Below the pieces are notes generated by a model. It was not told the DNA's origin, searched no databases, and worked only from the letters and a program-made list of their open reading frames with translations. From positions 62,001-126,000 of the forward strand of contig JBDIVM010000006.1 in NCBI GenBank assembly GCA_039805905.1: DNA of 64,000 nt. Reading direction: 5' to 3'. How positions within the stretch are numbered: the first letter of the stretch is position 1; every line of letters starts with the position of its first letter. This DNA comes from Thermohalobaculum sp039805905. Lineage in GTDB: Bacteria; Pseudomonadota; Alphaproteobacteria; Rhodobacterales; Rhodobacteraceae. Made by a program: the position numbers and the translations under genes. Shown here piece after piece: positions 40,024 to 48,281 of this stretch.

Positions 40024-40563
40024 ATGACCGAGACAGCCAGCCCGCGCGGACTGACCCGCCGGGAACTCATGCAGCGGGGAACGGCGCTCGGCGCCGCCTT
40101 CGTGGCCGGGGCGGGATTCCTCGCCCATGCGAAGGACGCCTGGGCCGTCGAGCTCAAGGCGCTCAGCCCCGAGACGATGGCGACCCTGATCCAGATGGCG
40201 CGCGACATCTACCCCCACGACCGCGTCGCGGACATGTACTACGCCGTCGCCGTCAAGGGCCATGACGACAAGGCTGCCGGGGATGCGGCGTTCAAGGCGA
40301 TGATCGAGGAGGGCGTCGCCGGGCTCGACGCCGCCGCCCGCGAGAAGGGCGCCAGCTCCTATCTCGGCACCGGCTGGGAGGTCGAGCGAGTGGCGCTGCT
40401 GCGCGGCATCGAGACGACGCCCTTCTTCCAGACCATCCGCGGCGGGCTGGTCGTCGGCCTCTACAACCAGCACGAGGTCTGGCCGCTGTTCGGATACGAG
40501 GGCGAGTCCTTCTCCAAGGGCGGCTATCTCGAGCGCGGCTTCGACGACATCGCGTGGCTGTGA
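40024..40563 (+). CDS. gluconate 2-dehydrogenase gamma subunit family protein
   Basis: About 179 residues with a Tat signal (LTRRELMQRGTALGAAFVAGAGFLA), then a helical body (SPETMATLIQMARDIYPHD) typical of the subunit-3 family. In the well-known sugar dehydrogenases this small chaperone-like subunit guides export of the FAD subunit. It lies 19 bases before the GMC flavoprotein gene. ATG 40024 has GGAGG at a better distance than ATG 40018. No cytochrome c subunit follows. Confidence 0.87.
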   Translation: MTETASPRGLTRRELMQRGTALGAAFVAGAGFLAHAKDAWAVELKALSPETMATLIQMARDIYPHDRVADMYYAVAVKGHDDKAAGDAAFKAMIEEGVAGLDAAAREKGASSYLGTGWEVERVALLRGIETTPFFQTIRGGLVVGLYNQHEVWPLFGYEGESFSKGGYLERGFDDIAWL

Positions 40564-40582
40564 GACAGGGGAGGATCGGGCC

Positions 40583-42154
40583 ATGGCTGCGCCTTATGAC
40601 CTGAACGACGGCACTGTGGTGGTGGTGATCGGCACCGGCGCCGGCGGTGGCACGCTGGCGAACGAGCTCGCCCAGAAGGGCATCGACGTGGTGGCGCTGG
40701 AAGCCGGCGGACGCTACCTGCCCGACGACTACATCAACGACGAATGGCCGAGCTTCGGCCAGCTCGCCTGGACGGACACCCGGACCACTTCGGGCACCTG
40801 GCGGGTGGCAAGAGACTTCTCCGGACTGCCGGCCTGGATCGTCAAGGCGGTCGGCGGCTCGACCGTGCACTGGGCCGGCGCCTCGCTGCGCTTGCAGGAG
40901 CACGAGTGGAAGGCCCGCACCACCTATGGCGACGTCGCGGGCGCCAACCTGCTCGACTGGCCGATCGACGCCGCCGAGATGGCGCCATGGTACGACAAGG
41001 CCGAGGACAAGATGGGCGTGACCCGCACCCATGGCATTCCCGGCCTGCCCGGCAACAACAACTTCAAGGTGCTGGAGGCCGGTGCCAAGGCACTGGGCTA
41101 TACCGAGGTCCATACCGGCCGGATGGCGATCAACAGCCAGCCGCGCGACGAGCGGCCGGCCTGCCACCAGGTCGGGTTCTGCTTCCAGGGCTGCAAGTTC
41201 GGCGCCAAGTGGTCGACCGCCTACACCGAGATCCCGGCCGGCGAGAAGACCGGCCATCTCGAGGTGCGCGAGCGCGCCCATGCGCTGCTGATCGAGCATG
41301 ACGACAAGGGCAGGGTCACCGGCGTGGTCTATGCCGACAAGGAAGGCAACCGGCAGCGCCAGGCCGCTCGCGCGGTCTGCGTCGCCGGCAACTCGATCGA
41401 GAGCCCGCGGCTGCTCTTGAACTCGCATTCGTCCATGTTCCCGGACGGGCTCGCCAACTCGTCGGGCATGGTCGGCCGGAACTACATGCGGCACATGACC
41501 GGCTCGGTCTACGCGATCTTCCCGCAGCCGGTGCGCATGTGGCGCGGCACCACCATGGCCGGCATCGTGCAGGACGAGGCCCGGTTCGATGCCTCGCGCG
41601 GCTTCGTCGGAGGCTACGAGCTCGAGACCCTGTCGATCGGGCTGCCGTTCATGGCCGCCTTCCTCGATCCCGGCGCCTGGGGCCGCGAGTTCTCCTCGGC
41701 CATGGATGGCTACGAGAACATGGCCGGCCTCTGGATCGTCGGCGAGGACATGCCGCAGCTGACGAACGCGGTCACGCTGCACGCCGAGATCAAGGACCAG
41801 TACGGGATGCCGGTGCCGAACGTCCATTTCGACGACCACCCCAATGACGCTGCGATGAGGAACCATGCCTACCGGCAGGGCGCGGCGATCTACGACTCGG
41901 TCGGCGCGGTGCGCACCTTCCCGACCCCGCCCTATCCCTCGACGCACAATCTCGGCACCAACCGGATGTCCGGGAAACCGGCGGACGGCGTGGTCAACAA
42001 GTGGGGCCAGGCGCACGACATCTCCAACCTGTTCGTCTCGGACGGCAGCCAGTTCACCACCGGGGCGGCCGAGAACCCGACGCTGACCATCGTGGCGCTG
42101 GCGATCCGGCAGGCCGACTACATCGCCAGCCAGATGAGCAGCGGCGCGATCTGA
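40583..42154 (+). CDS. GMC-family FAD dehydrogenase, gluconate 2-dehydrogenase-like
   Basis: 523 residues. FAD motif GTGAGGGTLANELA is at 17-30, and the glycine-rich GGSTVHWAGAS follows. C194, C200 and C204 (PACHQVGFCFQGCKFGAK) match the cysteine cluster that binds a 3Fe-4S centre in related glucose dehydrogenases. The catalytic His is in STHNLGTNRM. No signal peptide of its own; export would rely on the small subunit. The acceptor cytochrome usually encoded next is missing, so electrons may go directly to another carrier. Confidence 0.9.
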   Translation: MAAPYDLNDGTVVVVIGTGAGGGTLANELAQKGIDVVALEAGGRYLPDDYINDEWPSFGQLAWTDTRTTSGTWRVARDFSGLPAWIVKAVGGSTVHWAGASLRLQEHEWKARTTYGDVAGANLLDWPIDAAEMAPWYDKAEDKMGVTRTHGIPGLPGNNNFKVLEAGAKALGYTEVHTGRMAINSQPRDERPACHQVGFCFQGCKFGAKWSTAYTEIPAGEKTGHLEVRERAHALLIEHDDKGRVTGVVYADKEGNRQRQAARAVCVAGNSIESPRLLLNSHSSMFPDGLANSSGMVGRNYMRHMTGSVYAIFPQPVRMWRGTTMAGIVQDEARFDASRGFVGGYELETLSIGLPFMAAFLDPGAWGREFSSAMDGYENMAGLWIVGEDMPQLTNAVTLHAEIKDQYGMPVPNVHFDDHPNDAAMRNHAYRQGAAIYDSVGAVRTFPTPPYPSTHNLGTNRMSGKPADGVVNKWGQAHDISNLFVSDGSQFTTGAAENPTLTIVALAIRQADYIASQMSSGAI

Positions 42155-42171
42155 CAGAACGATCCCTGTCG

Positions 42172-42202
42172 GGCCGCCCGGGCAACCGGGCGGCCTCTCT
42201 TT
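42172..42202 (+). terminator. intrinsic terminator after the GMC gene
   Basis: Perfect 10-base arms GGCCGCCCGG and CCGGGCGGCC with a GCAA tetraloop, followed by TCTCTTT. It starts 18 bases after the stop codon. The most convincing terminator in the window. Confidence 0.85.
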
Positions 42203-42341
42203 CCGGGCGCCGGCGTCGCGGCCCGGTCGCCCGGAGACCACCGGCGCAAGTCCTCCCCCTTCCAGCGCCGCCGGCGGGCTCTCCCCCTCCCTGCCGTCCC
42301 TGAGGCGTGCGGGGAGGGGCCTTTCGCGGACGGCGGCGCGG

Positions 42342-43061
42342 TCAGGGCGCCGGGAAGCGCGGCGGCACCAGCGAGGACTGGAACCAGCAGACGAAGCTGT
42401 GGACCGAGAACACCGGCAGCCCGGTGGCGGCCCGCACGTCGGCCGCATAGGGCACCATGTTGGTGCATTCCATCAGGATCGCGCCCAGATCGGGATGCGC
42501 CGCACGGAAGTCGCGCGCCGCGGTGACGAGATCGTCGCGCGCCGCCTCCACGTCCAGCCGAGGCTCGTTGTCGAGCAGCACCCGCGTGAACTCGCGTCCC
42601 CCCTCGGTGCCCCAGACCGGCGTGCCCTGCGCCACCCCGGCGCGGGCGAGATGCCCGGGCGTCAGCGTCGCCGCCGAGACGGTCAGGATGCCGACCCGCC
42701 GCCCCGGCGGCAGCATCGCCTGGATCATCGGCGCCTGCATCAGCGACGAGGTCGCGACCGGCACCGCCAGCGCCTCGGCGAGCTCGGGCTGGAACAGCGA
42801 CAGGAAGCCGCAATTGGTGGTGATCCCGTCCGCCCCCTCGGCCACCAGTTCGCGCCCGGCGGCGATGAAGGCATCGAGCAGCCCCTCGGCGCCACGCCGC
42901 ACCACCCGGTCGGGCGAGGCGCCGCGTACCACCTTGTAGAGCACCGGGAACGGCCAGCTCAGCGCGTTGCCCATGTCGCCCGGAATGCGGGGAAATCGCG
43001 CCTCCAGCATCAGGATGCCGATGGATGCGCCGTAGACCGCCTTCCCGCCCTCGGCAATCAT
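42342..43061 (-). CDS. Asp/Glu racemase superfamily protein
   Basis: 239 residues. The two catalytic cysteines are C84 in ITTNCGFLSLF and C199 in ILMECTNM, as in aspartate/glutamate and hydantoin racemases. The substrate is unclear. ATG 43061 opens MIAEGGKAVYGASIG; the frame upstream is antisense to the TPP gene and not coding. Divergent from the TPP enzyme gene with a 75-base gap, so they may be co-regulated. The nearby HyuA-like gene makes a hydantoin role possible. Confidence 0.88.
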   Translation of the reverse strand: MIAEGGKAVYGASIGILMLEARFPRIPGDMGNALSWPFPVLYKVVRGASPDRVVRRGAEGLLDAFIAAGRELVAEGADGITTNCGFLSLFQPELAEALAVPVATSSLMQAPMIQAMLPPGRRVGILTVSAATLTPGHLARAGVAQGTPVWGTEGGREFTRVLLDNEPRLDVEAARDDLVTAARDFRAAHPDLGAILMECTNMVPYAADVRAATGLPVFSVHSFVCWFQSSLVPPRFPAP

Positions 43062-43136
43062 GCCGGCTTCTCTCCCTGCCCTTGACTCGGTCCCGACATT
43101 CGGCCGAGCGTCGGGCCCGCGCAAGGGGGCAATGCG

Positions 43137-44870
43137 ATGACCGAGAGGCGGAATCAGGCGACAGGCGCCGAAGCGATGGTGCGGCTGCTGGCAGGCCACG
43201 GGGTGAAGCACATCTTCGGCCTCTGTGGCGACACCTCGCTGCCGTTCTACGACGCGCTGGCGCGGCTCGACCACGGCATGACCCACATCCTGACCCGCGA
43301 CGAGCGGCATGCCGCCTACATGGCCGACGCCTATGCCCGCATCACCGGCCGGGTCGGGGTCTGCGAGGGGCCATCGGGCGGCGGCGCGACGTACATCCTG
43401 CCTGGGCTGGTCGAGGCCAACGAGAGCTCGGTGCCGGTGCTGGCGATCACCTCGGATGTCGCCACCACCGCGCATGGCCGCTTCCCGCTGACCGAGCTCG
43501 ACCAGCAGGCGCTGTTCGCGCCGCTGACCAAGTGGAACGGCACGCTGGGCGCCGCCGCGACGCTCCCCCGCATGGTGCGGCGCGCCTTCCGCGAGATGAC
43601 CACCGGCCGGCCCGGCGCCGCGCATCTCTGCCTGCCCTTCGACGTGCAGAAAGCCCCCGTCCCCGAGGACGAGATCTGGGCCGATCCCCGCTTCGGCAGC
43701 TTCCCCGCGCTCAGGGCGGCGCCGGACCCGCGCGACGTGGAACGCGCGGTCGACATGATCAGCGAGGCGCGGCGGCCGCTGATCATCTGCGGCGGCGGGG
43801 TGGTCCTCGCCGGGGGCGAGACCGCGCTGGAGCACCTCGTCGAGAGGCTGTTCGTGCCCGTCGCGACGACCGTCAGCGGCCAGGGCAGCCTGCCGGAGAC
43901 GCATCCGCTCTGCCTCGGCGTGGTCGGCTCGAATGGCGGCCGGCCCGAGACCCGGGCCGTGGTCGACGCCGCCGATCTCGTCGTCTTCATCGGCTGCCGG
44001 GCCGGGTCGGTGACGACCGAGCGCTGGCGCTCGCCGGCGCCGGGAGTGAAGGTGATCCACATCGACTCCGATCCGGCGGTGCTGGGCGCGAGCTACCGGA
44101 CCGACCTCGCGATCTGCGCCGATGCCGGGGTGACGCTCGACGGGATGGTCGATGCCGCGCCGGCCCGGCAGACCGGCTCGAAACGCGGGAAGCGCGCGAT
44201 CCTCGCGCTTTGCGAACACAGCGCCGCCGGCCGGGCCGTGGCGGCGGCGAAGGCGGCGAAGCAGGCGCATTTCGGGCCGCTCTCCGCCAGCACCGCCCGC
44301 CCGATCAAGCCCGAGCGGGTGATCGCTGCCTTGAACCGCCTGCTGCCTGCCGATGCCATCGTCTGCGCCGACCCCGGCACGCCCTGCCCCTATTTCTCGG
44401 CCTACTACACCATTCGCCGCCCAGGCCGCACCTTCATCACCAACCGGGCGCACGGCGCGCTCGGCTACGCGCTCGCGGCTGCGGTGGGGGCTCAGGTCGG
44501 GCGTCCCGGCGCGAAGGTCGTGGCCGCCATGGGGGATGGCAGCTTCGGCATGTGCATCGGCGAGTTCGAGACCATCGTCCGCCTCGGCCTCCCCATCACC
44601 GCGGTCGTGTTCGCGAACGGCGTCTATGGCTGGATCAAGGCCGGCCAGAAATCGGGTTTCGGGGCGCGCTACTACTCGGTCGACTTCACCCGCACCGACC
44701 ACGCCGCGGTCGCCGCCGCCTACGGGGTGAAAAGCTGGCGCGTCGAGGACCCGGCCGAGCTCGAGGGCGCGCTGAAGAACGCCCTCGCCCACGACGGCCC
44801 GACGCTCGTCGACGTGATCGCCGAGCCCCTGCAGGACGCAGCGGCGCCGGTGAGCGAGTGGGTGGCGTGA
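43137..44870 (+). CDS. thiamine-diphosphate-dependent enzyme, acetolactate-synthase superfamily
   Basis: 577 residues with three domains of the TPP decarboxylase family. The catalytic glutamate is E56 in DERHAAYMADAYAR, the N-terminal ends in a GVCEGPSGGG loop, and the ThDP-magnesium motif is GDGSFGMCIGEFETIVRLGLPITAVVFAN (G-D-G to N). It cannot be assigned to acetolactate synthase, sulfoacetaldehyde acetyltransferase, or an oxalyl- or phenylpyruvate-type decarboxylase by motif alone. It is divergent from the racemase. Confidence 0.88.
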   Translation: MTERRNQATGAEAMVRLLAGHGVKHIFGLCGDTSLPFYDALARLDHGMTHILTRDERHAAYMADAYARITGRVGVCEGPSGGGATYILPGLVEANESSVPVLAITSDVATTAHGRFPLTELDQQALFAPLTKWNGTLGAAATLPRMVRRAFREMTTGRPGAAHLCLPFDVQKAPVPEDEIWADPRFGSFPALRAAPDPRDVERAVDMISEARRPLIICGGGVVLAGGETALEHLVERLFVPVATTVSGQGSLPETHPLCLGVVGSNGGRPETRAVVDAADLVVFIGCRAGSVTTERWRSPAPGVKVIHIDSDPAVLGASYRTDLAICADAGVTLDGMVDAAPARQTGSKRGKRAILALCEHSAAGRAVAAAKAAKQAHFGPLSASTARPIKPERVIAALNRLLPADAIVCADPGTPCPYFSAYYTIRRPGRTFITNRAHGALGYALAAAVGAQVGRPGAKVVAAMGDGSFGMCIGEFETIVRLGLPITAVVFANGVYGWIKAGQKSGFGARYYSVDFTRTDHAAVAAAYGVKSWRVEDPAELEGALKNALAHDGPTLVDVIAEPLQDAAAPVSEWVA

Positions 44871-45047
44871 GGGGGGCGTGGTGGAGAGAACATTAGGAGC
44901 CTAATCGCGACTCCCGCTCCTGTCGTCAACGAGAAGTACGACAGGATTGAACGGCGGAGAGGTCGCTCCTATGCCATACGCGGTTGAGCTTTCCGATTGG
45001 GTAACAACGGGCGTGAAGCAGAAGAACCCACTGCCAACCAAGGCTGC

Positions 45048-45683
45048 TCAATTGCCTTCAAGAAATAGGTAGGCCTGCCTAAGCGTCTCAATCAGTCCAT
45101 CGAAGAAACCGACAGCTCTGAAGTCGATTAGTGCCTCGGGCTCCGCGATGTCGCCCTCCTCAAAAAATTCGTCCTCTGGTCGCTTTATCGCAAATGGAAG
45201 ATTGGGAGCAGCAAGCAATTCCTCATAGCTCTTGCCGCGCCCATGCTTTAGTATATTTACTGCGAGATAGTATTGGTAGAGGCGATCTGCGAGATATGGC
45301 TGATCGGCCTCAATAAGCTGTTTCCGTAATTCTCTAAAAAACGATCTATCCGGCATGTGGTGCTGCATGCGAGCCTCGAAGAGAGAGAAGATACCGACTG
45401 CGGCTACCTCGATCTGGACAGTGATAATTCGTAAGCTGTTGACGAGGACGGTCCGCCCTCCCTGCGGCTCGTCCATGAGCTTTTGTGTTTCCAATCTCTG
45501 CTCTTTGGCTTTTCTTGCAATCACTTCGGCGGCGGCGAGCAACAGCGGAACGCCGTCCATTGCGCCTGCACCCATCGCTTCGCCTCCTACGGATGTCACC
45601 CCTCGCATTGGTAGGGGAAGCATGTCCACTCGAGCGACGTCAAGTTTGGGCTCGGAGCCGACCAGCAACCGTCGGCTGCGCAT
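45048..45683 (-). CDS. hypothetical protein in a second AT-richer islet
   Basis: 211 residues, no family recognised. Mostly helical and soluble: AAEVIARKAKEQRLETQKLM, then PDRSFFRELRKQLIEADQPYLADRLYQYYLAVNILKHGRGKSYEELL. Base composition is lower in GC than on either side, and there is no partner gene within 170 bases. The start is uncertain: ATG 45683 or ATG 45623 (MLPLPMRGV). The amino-terminal part up to residue 50 is low-complexity. It may be a recently acquired accessory gene. Confidence 0.6.
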   Translation of the reverse strand: MRSRRLLVGSEPKLDVARVDMLPLPMRGVTSVGGEAMGAGAMDGVPLLLAAAEVIARKAKEQRLETQKLMDEPQGGRTVLVNSLRIITVQIEVAAVGIFSLFEARMQHHMPDRSFFRELRKQLIEADQPYLADRLYQYYLAVNILKHGRGKSYEELLAAPNLPFAIKRPEDEFFEEGDIAEPEALIDFRAVGFFDGLIETLRQAYLFLEGN

Positions 45684-45953
45684 TCATGCGTACCCTACCC
45701 CCCTGCTCACACCCCTTTCTCACACCCTCACTTTTCGATCTCCCAATGAAATCCGCGCCCCGCCCCCCACTCCATCTTGAGCAGCCTTGCGCCAACCCGG
45801 CCCGGCGGACCCCTCGCCCCCGGCCCTGCCGCCCGGCAATCCGCGCCCGCGCCCAGAATCCCTATCGACCTTCGCGCCGGACCTGCGCACATTGGGCGCC
45901 TGTGCGGCCGGCCTTCCGGCCGCGCAGCGGGGTTGGCGAATGCGGGGGCCACC

Positions 45954-47204
45954 ATGAAAATCATCGTCGTCGGGGCCGGCATCACCGGGGTCGCGGCCGC
46001 CGAGTGGCTCCGCCGCGACGGCCATGCGGTGACGCTGATCGACCGGGTGCGGCCGGGCGACCCGGCGCAGACCTCCTATGGCAATGCCGGGATCGTCTCG
46101 ACCTCGGGCGTGGTGCCGGTCTCGGTGCCGGGGCTGGTCTGGAAGGCCCCGGCCATGCTGCTCGACCCGGCCTCGCCGCTCTATCTGCGCTGGAGCTACC
46201 TGCCGAAGCTCGCCCCCTGGCTCCTGCGCTTCCTCTGGAACGGCAGGCGCGGCAAGGTGGCCGAGATCGCCCGCGGCATGGCGGCGCTGATCGGCGACTC
46301 GGTCGACCAGCACGCGGCGCTGGCGCGGGATGCCGGGGCGGACCGGTTCCTCCGCCGCGGCGACTACGTGTTCATCTACCCCGACCGCCGGGCCTTCGAG
46401 GGCGATGCCTTCGGTTTCGCGCTCCGCCGCGAGCACGGGACCACCTGGGAGGAATGGGACCGCGAGCGCCTGGTCGAACACGACCCCGAGATCGGCCCGG
46501 GCTTCGGCTTCGCCGCCGCGATCAAGGGCTCGGGCTGGATCACGGCGCCCGGCCCCTACGTCGCCGCCATCGCCGCGCATTTCGAGCGCGAGGGCGGCGT
46601 CTTCCTGCAGGGCGAGGTGGCCGACATCGTGCCGACCGACCGCGGGCACGCCGCGGTCCGGCTCGCCGGCGGCGCGCTGCGCGAGGCCGAGCGGGTGGTG
46701 CTGGCCGCCGGCGTCTGGTCCGGGCGGCTGGCGCGGAAGCTCGGCCACGAGGCGCGGCTCGAGGCCGAGCGCGGCTACCACGTCATGCTGAAGAACCCCT
46801 CGCACAGGCCGCCCTCGCCCTATTCCTTCGTCGCCGCCAAGATCGCGGTCACGCCGATGGACGAGGGGCTGCGCTTCGCCGGCGCCGTCGACCTCGGCGG
46901 CATCGACGGCCCGCCGCTGAAGGCCCCCGTCGAGGGCATCCGCAAGCGCATCCGCGAGCTCTACCCCGATCTCCGCTGGGAGGGCGAGGAAACCTGGATG
47001 GGCCGCCGCCCCTCCACCGTCGACAGCCTGCCCCTGCTCGGCCCCTCGCCGAAGGCACCGTCGGTCTATTTCGCGTTCGGCGGCCAGCATCTGGGCCTTA
47101 CCATGGGCGCGCGCCTCGGGCGGATGACCGCCGACCTCATCGCGGGCCGCAAGCCGAATATTGACATCGCCCCCTACAGGGTCGACCGTTTCGACCGAAG
47201 CTGA
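45954..47204 (+). CDS. FAD-dependent oxidoreductase, D-amino-acid dehydrogenase-like
   Basis: 416 residues. The FAD-binding start is VVGAGITGVAAAEWLRRDGHAVTLIDR, with the usual acidic end. YHVMLK, WMGRRPSTVDSLPLLGPS and FGGQHLGLTMGARLGR match the DadA group that oxidises D-amino acids in membranes. Substrate not fixed. ATG 45954. It precedes the TRAP genes by 30 bases in the same direction, so uptake and oxidation of the same compound are plausible. Confidence 0.89.
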   Translation: MKIIVVGAGITGVAAAEWLRRDGHAVTLIDRVRPGDPAQTSYGNAGIVSTSGVVPVSVPGLVWKAPAMLLDPASPLYLRWSYLPKLAPWLLRFLWNGRRGKVAEIARGMAALIGDSVDQHAALARDAGADRFLRRGDYVFIYPDRRAFEGDAFGFALRREHGTTWEEWDRERLVEHDPEIGPGFGFAAAIKGSGWITAPGPYVAAIAAHFEREGGVFLQGEVADIVPTDRGHAAVRLAGGALREAERVVLAAGVWSGRLARKLGHEARLEAERGYHVMLKNPSHRPPSPYSFVAAKIAVTPMDEGLRFAGAVDLGGIDGPPLKAPVEGIRKRIRELYPDLRWEGEETWMGRRPSTVDSLPLLGPSPKAPSVYFAFGGQHLGLTMGARLGRMTADLIAGRKPNIDIAPYRVDRFDRS

Positions 47205-47234
47205 CCACGCAAGAACGCACAGGGAGGGACTTCC

Positions 47235-48200
47235 ATGAGGAAAATGTTCGGGCTCGCGGCCGGGTTCGTCCTCGCCGCCGGGGCGGTGCAGGCGGAAAAC
47301 TGGGACATGCCGATGGCCTATCCCGAGACGAACTACCACACCCAGACCGGCAAGGCCTTCGCGAGCTGCGTCGGCACCGGCACGGACGGCGCGATCACGA
47401 TCACGGTCCACAGCAACGGCTCGCTGTTCAAGGGCAACGACATCAAGCGCGCCGTGCAGACCGGACAGGCGCCGATCGGCGAGCGCCTGCTGAGCGCGCA
47501 CCAGAACGAGAACCCGATCTTCGGCATCGACTCGGTGCCCTTCCTCGCCACCAATTTCGAGGCCTCGGAGAAGCTCTGGGCCGCCGCACGGCCCACCATC
47601 GAGAAGATCCTCGACGAACAGAACCTGGTGCTGCTCTACGCCGTGCCGTGGCCGCCGCAGGGCCTCTACTTCAAGAAGGACGTGAACTCGGTCGCCGACA
47701 TGGCCGGCGTCAAGTTCCGCTCCTACAATACCGCCACCGCGCGGCTCGCCGAGCTCACCGGCATGCTGCCGGTGCAGATCGAGGCGGCCGAGATCAGCCA
47801 GGCCTTCGCCACCGGCGTCGCCGAGTCGATGATCTCGTCGGGCGCCACCGGCTACGACATGAAGGTCTGGGAACACCTGACCAACTTCTACGAGGTCGAT
47901 GCCTGGATGCCGCGCAACTCGATCTTCGTGAACAAGGATGTCTGGAGCGGCGTCTCCGACGCGCACAAGGCCGCGATCCGCGGCTGCGCCGAGCTCGCCG
48001 CCTATGCCGGGCTCTGGCGCGCGGTCAACTACACCGACTTCACGCTGAAGGGCCTCGCGGCCAACGGCATGAAGGTGCAAAAGGCAAGCGACCAGCTGCA
48101 GGCCGATCTCAACAAGATCGGCGAGACCATGTCGGCCGAATGGACCGCCGCCGCCGGCGCCGACGGCAAGGCGATCATCGACGCCTTCAAGGCGCAGTAG
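47235..48200 (+). CDS. TRAP transporter substrate-binding protein, DctP family
   Basis: 321 residues with a Sec signal peptide (residues 1-21, ending AGAVQA) instead of the Tat signal of the other DctP in this window. The mature part WDMPMAYPETNYHTQTGKAF and KFRSYNTATARLAELTG, with a ligand-binding Arg, are family typical. It follows the DadA-like gene by 30 bases and precedes the fused permease, so all three probably form one operon. Confidence 0.93.
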   Translation: MRKMFGLAAGFVLAAGAVQAENWDMPMAYPETNYHTQTGKAFASCVGTGTDGAITITVHSNGSLFKGNDIKRAVQTGQAPIGERLLSAHQNENPIFGIDSVPFLATNFEASEKLWAAARPTIEKILDEQNLVLLYAVPWPPQGLYFKKDVNSVADMAGVKFRSYNTATARLAELTGMLPVQIEAAEISQAFATGVAESMISSGATGYDMKVWEHLTNFYEVDAWMPRNSIFVNKDVWSGVSDAHKAAIRGCAELAAYAGLWRAVNYTDFTLKGLAANGMKVQKASDQLQADLNKIGETMSAEWTAAAGADGKAIIDAFKAQ

Positions 48201-48225
48201 GCTCGCCGCGCGGCGCGCTCCCCGT

Positions 48226-48242
48226 CCGCCCGAGGCGGGCGG
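48226..48242 (+). other. stem-loop between binding protein and fused permease genes
   Basis: Arms CCGCCCG and CGGGCGG with a 3-base loop inside the 81-base gap. It resembles the stem-loops in the other two transporter operons of this window. No T-tract. Confidence 0.5.
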
Positions 48243-48281
48243 GGGCACCCGCGCCCCTCACCCCATTCCGGCGGGTTCGCG

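Noticed and set aside
42342..44792. 816-codon minus-strand frame containing the racemase
   Set aside because: Only the first third (up to 43061) has family similarity; the rest is antisense to the TPP enzyme gene.
44971..45072. 33-residue frame with a fair ribosome binding site
   Set aside because: Overlaps the end of the convergent gene, no similarity, and too short to support.
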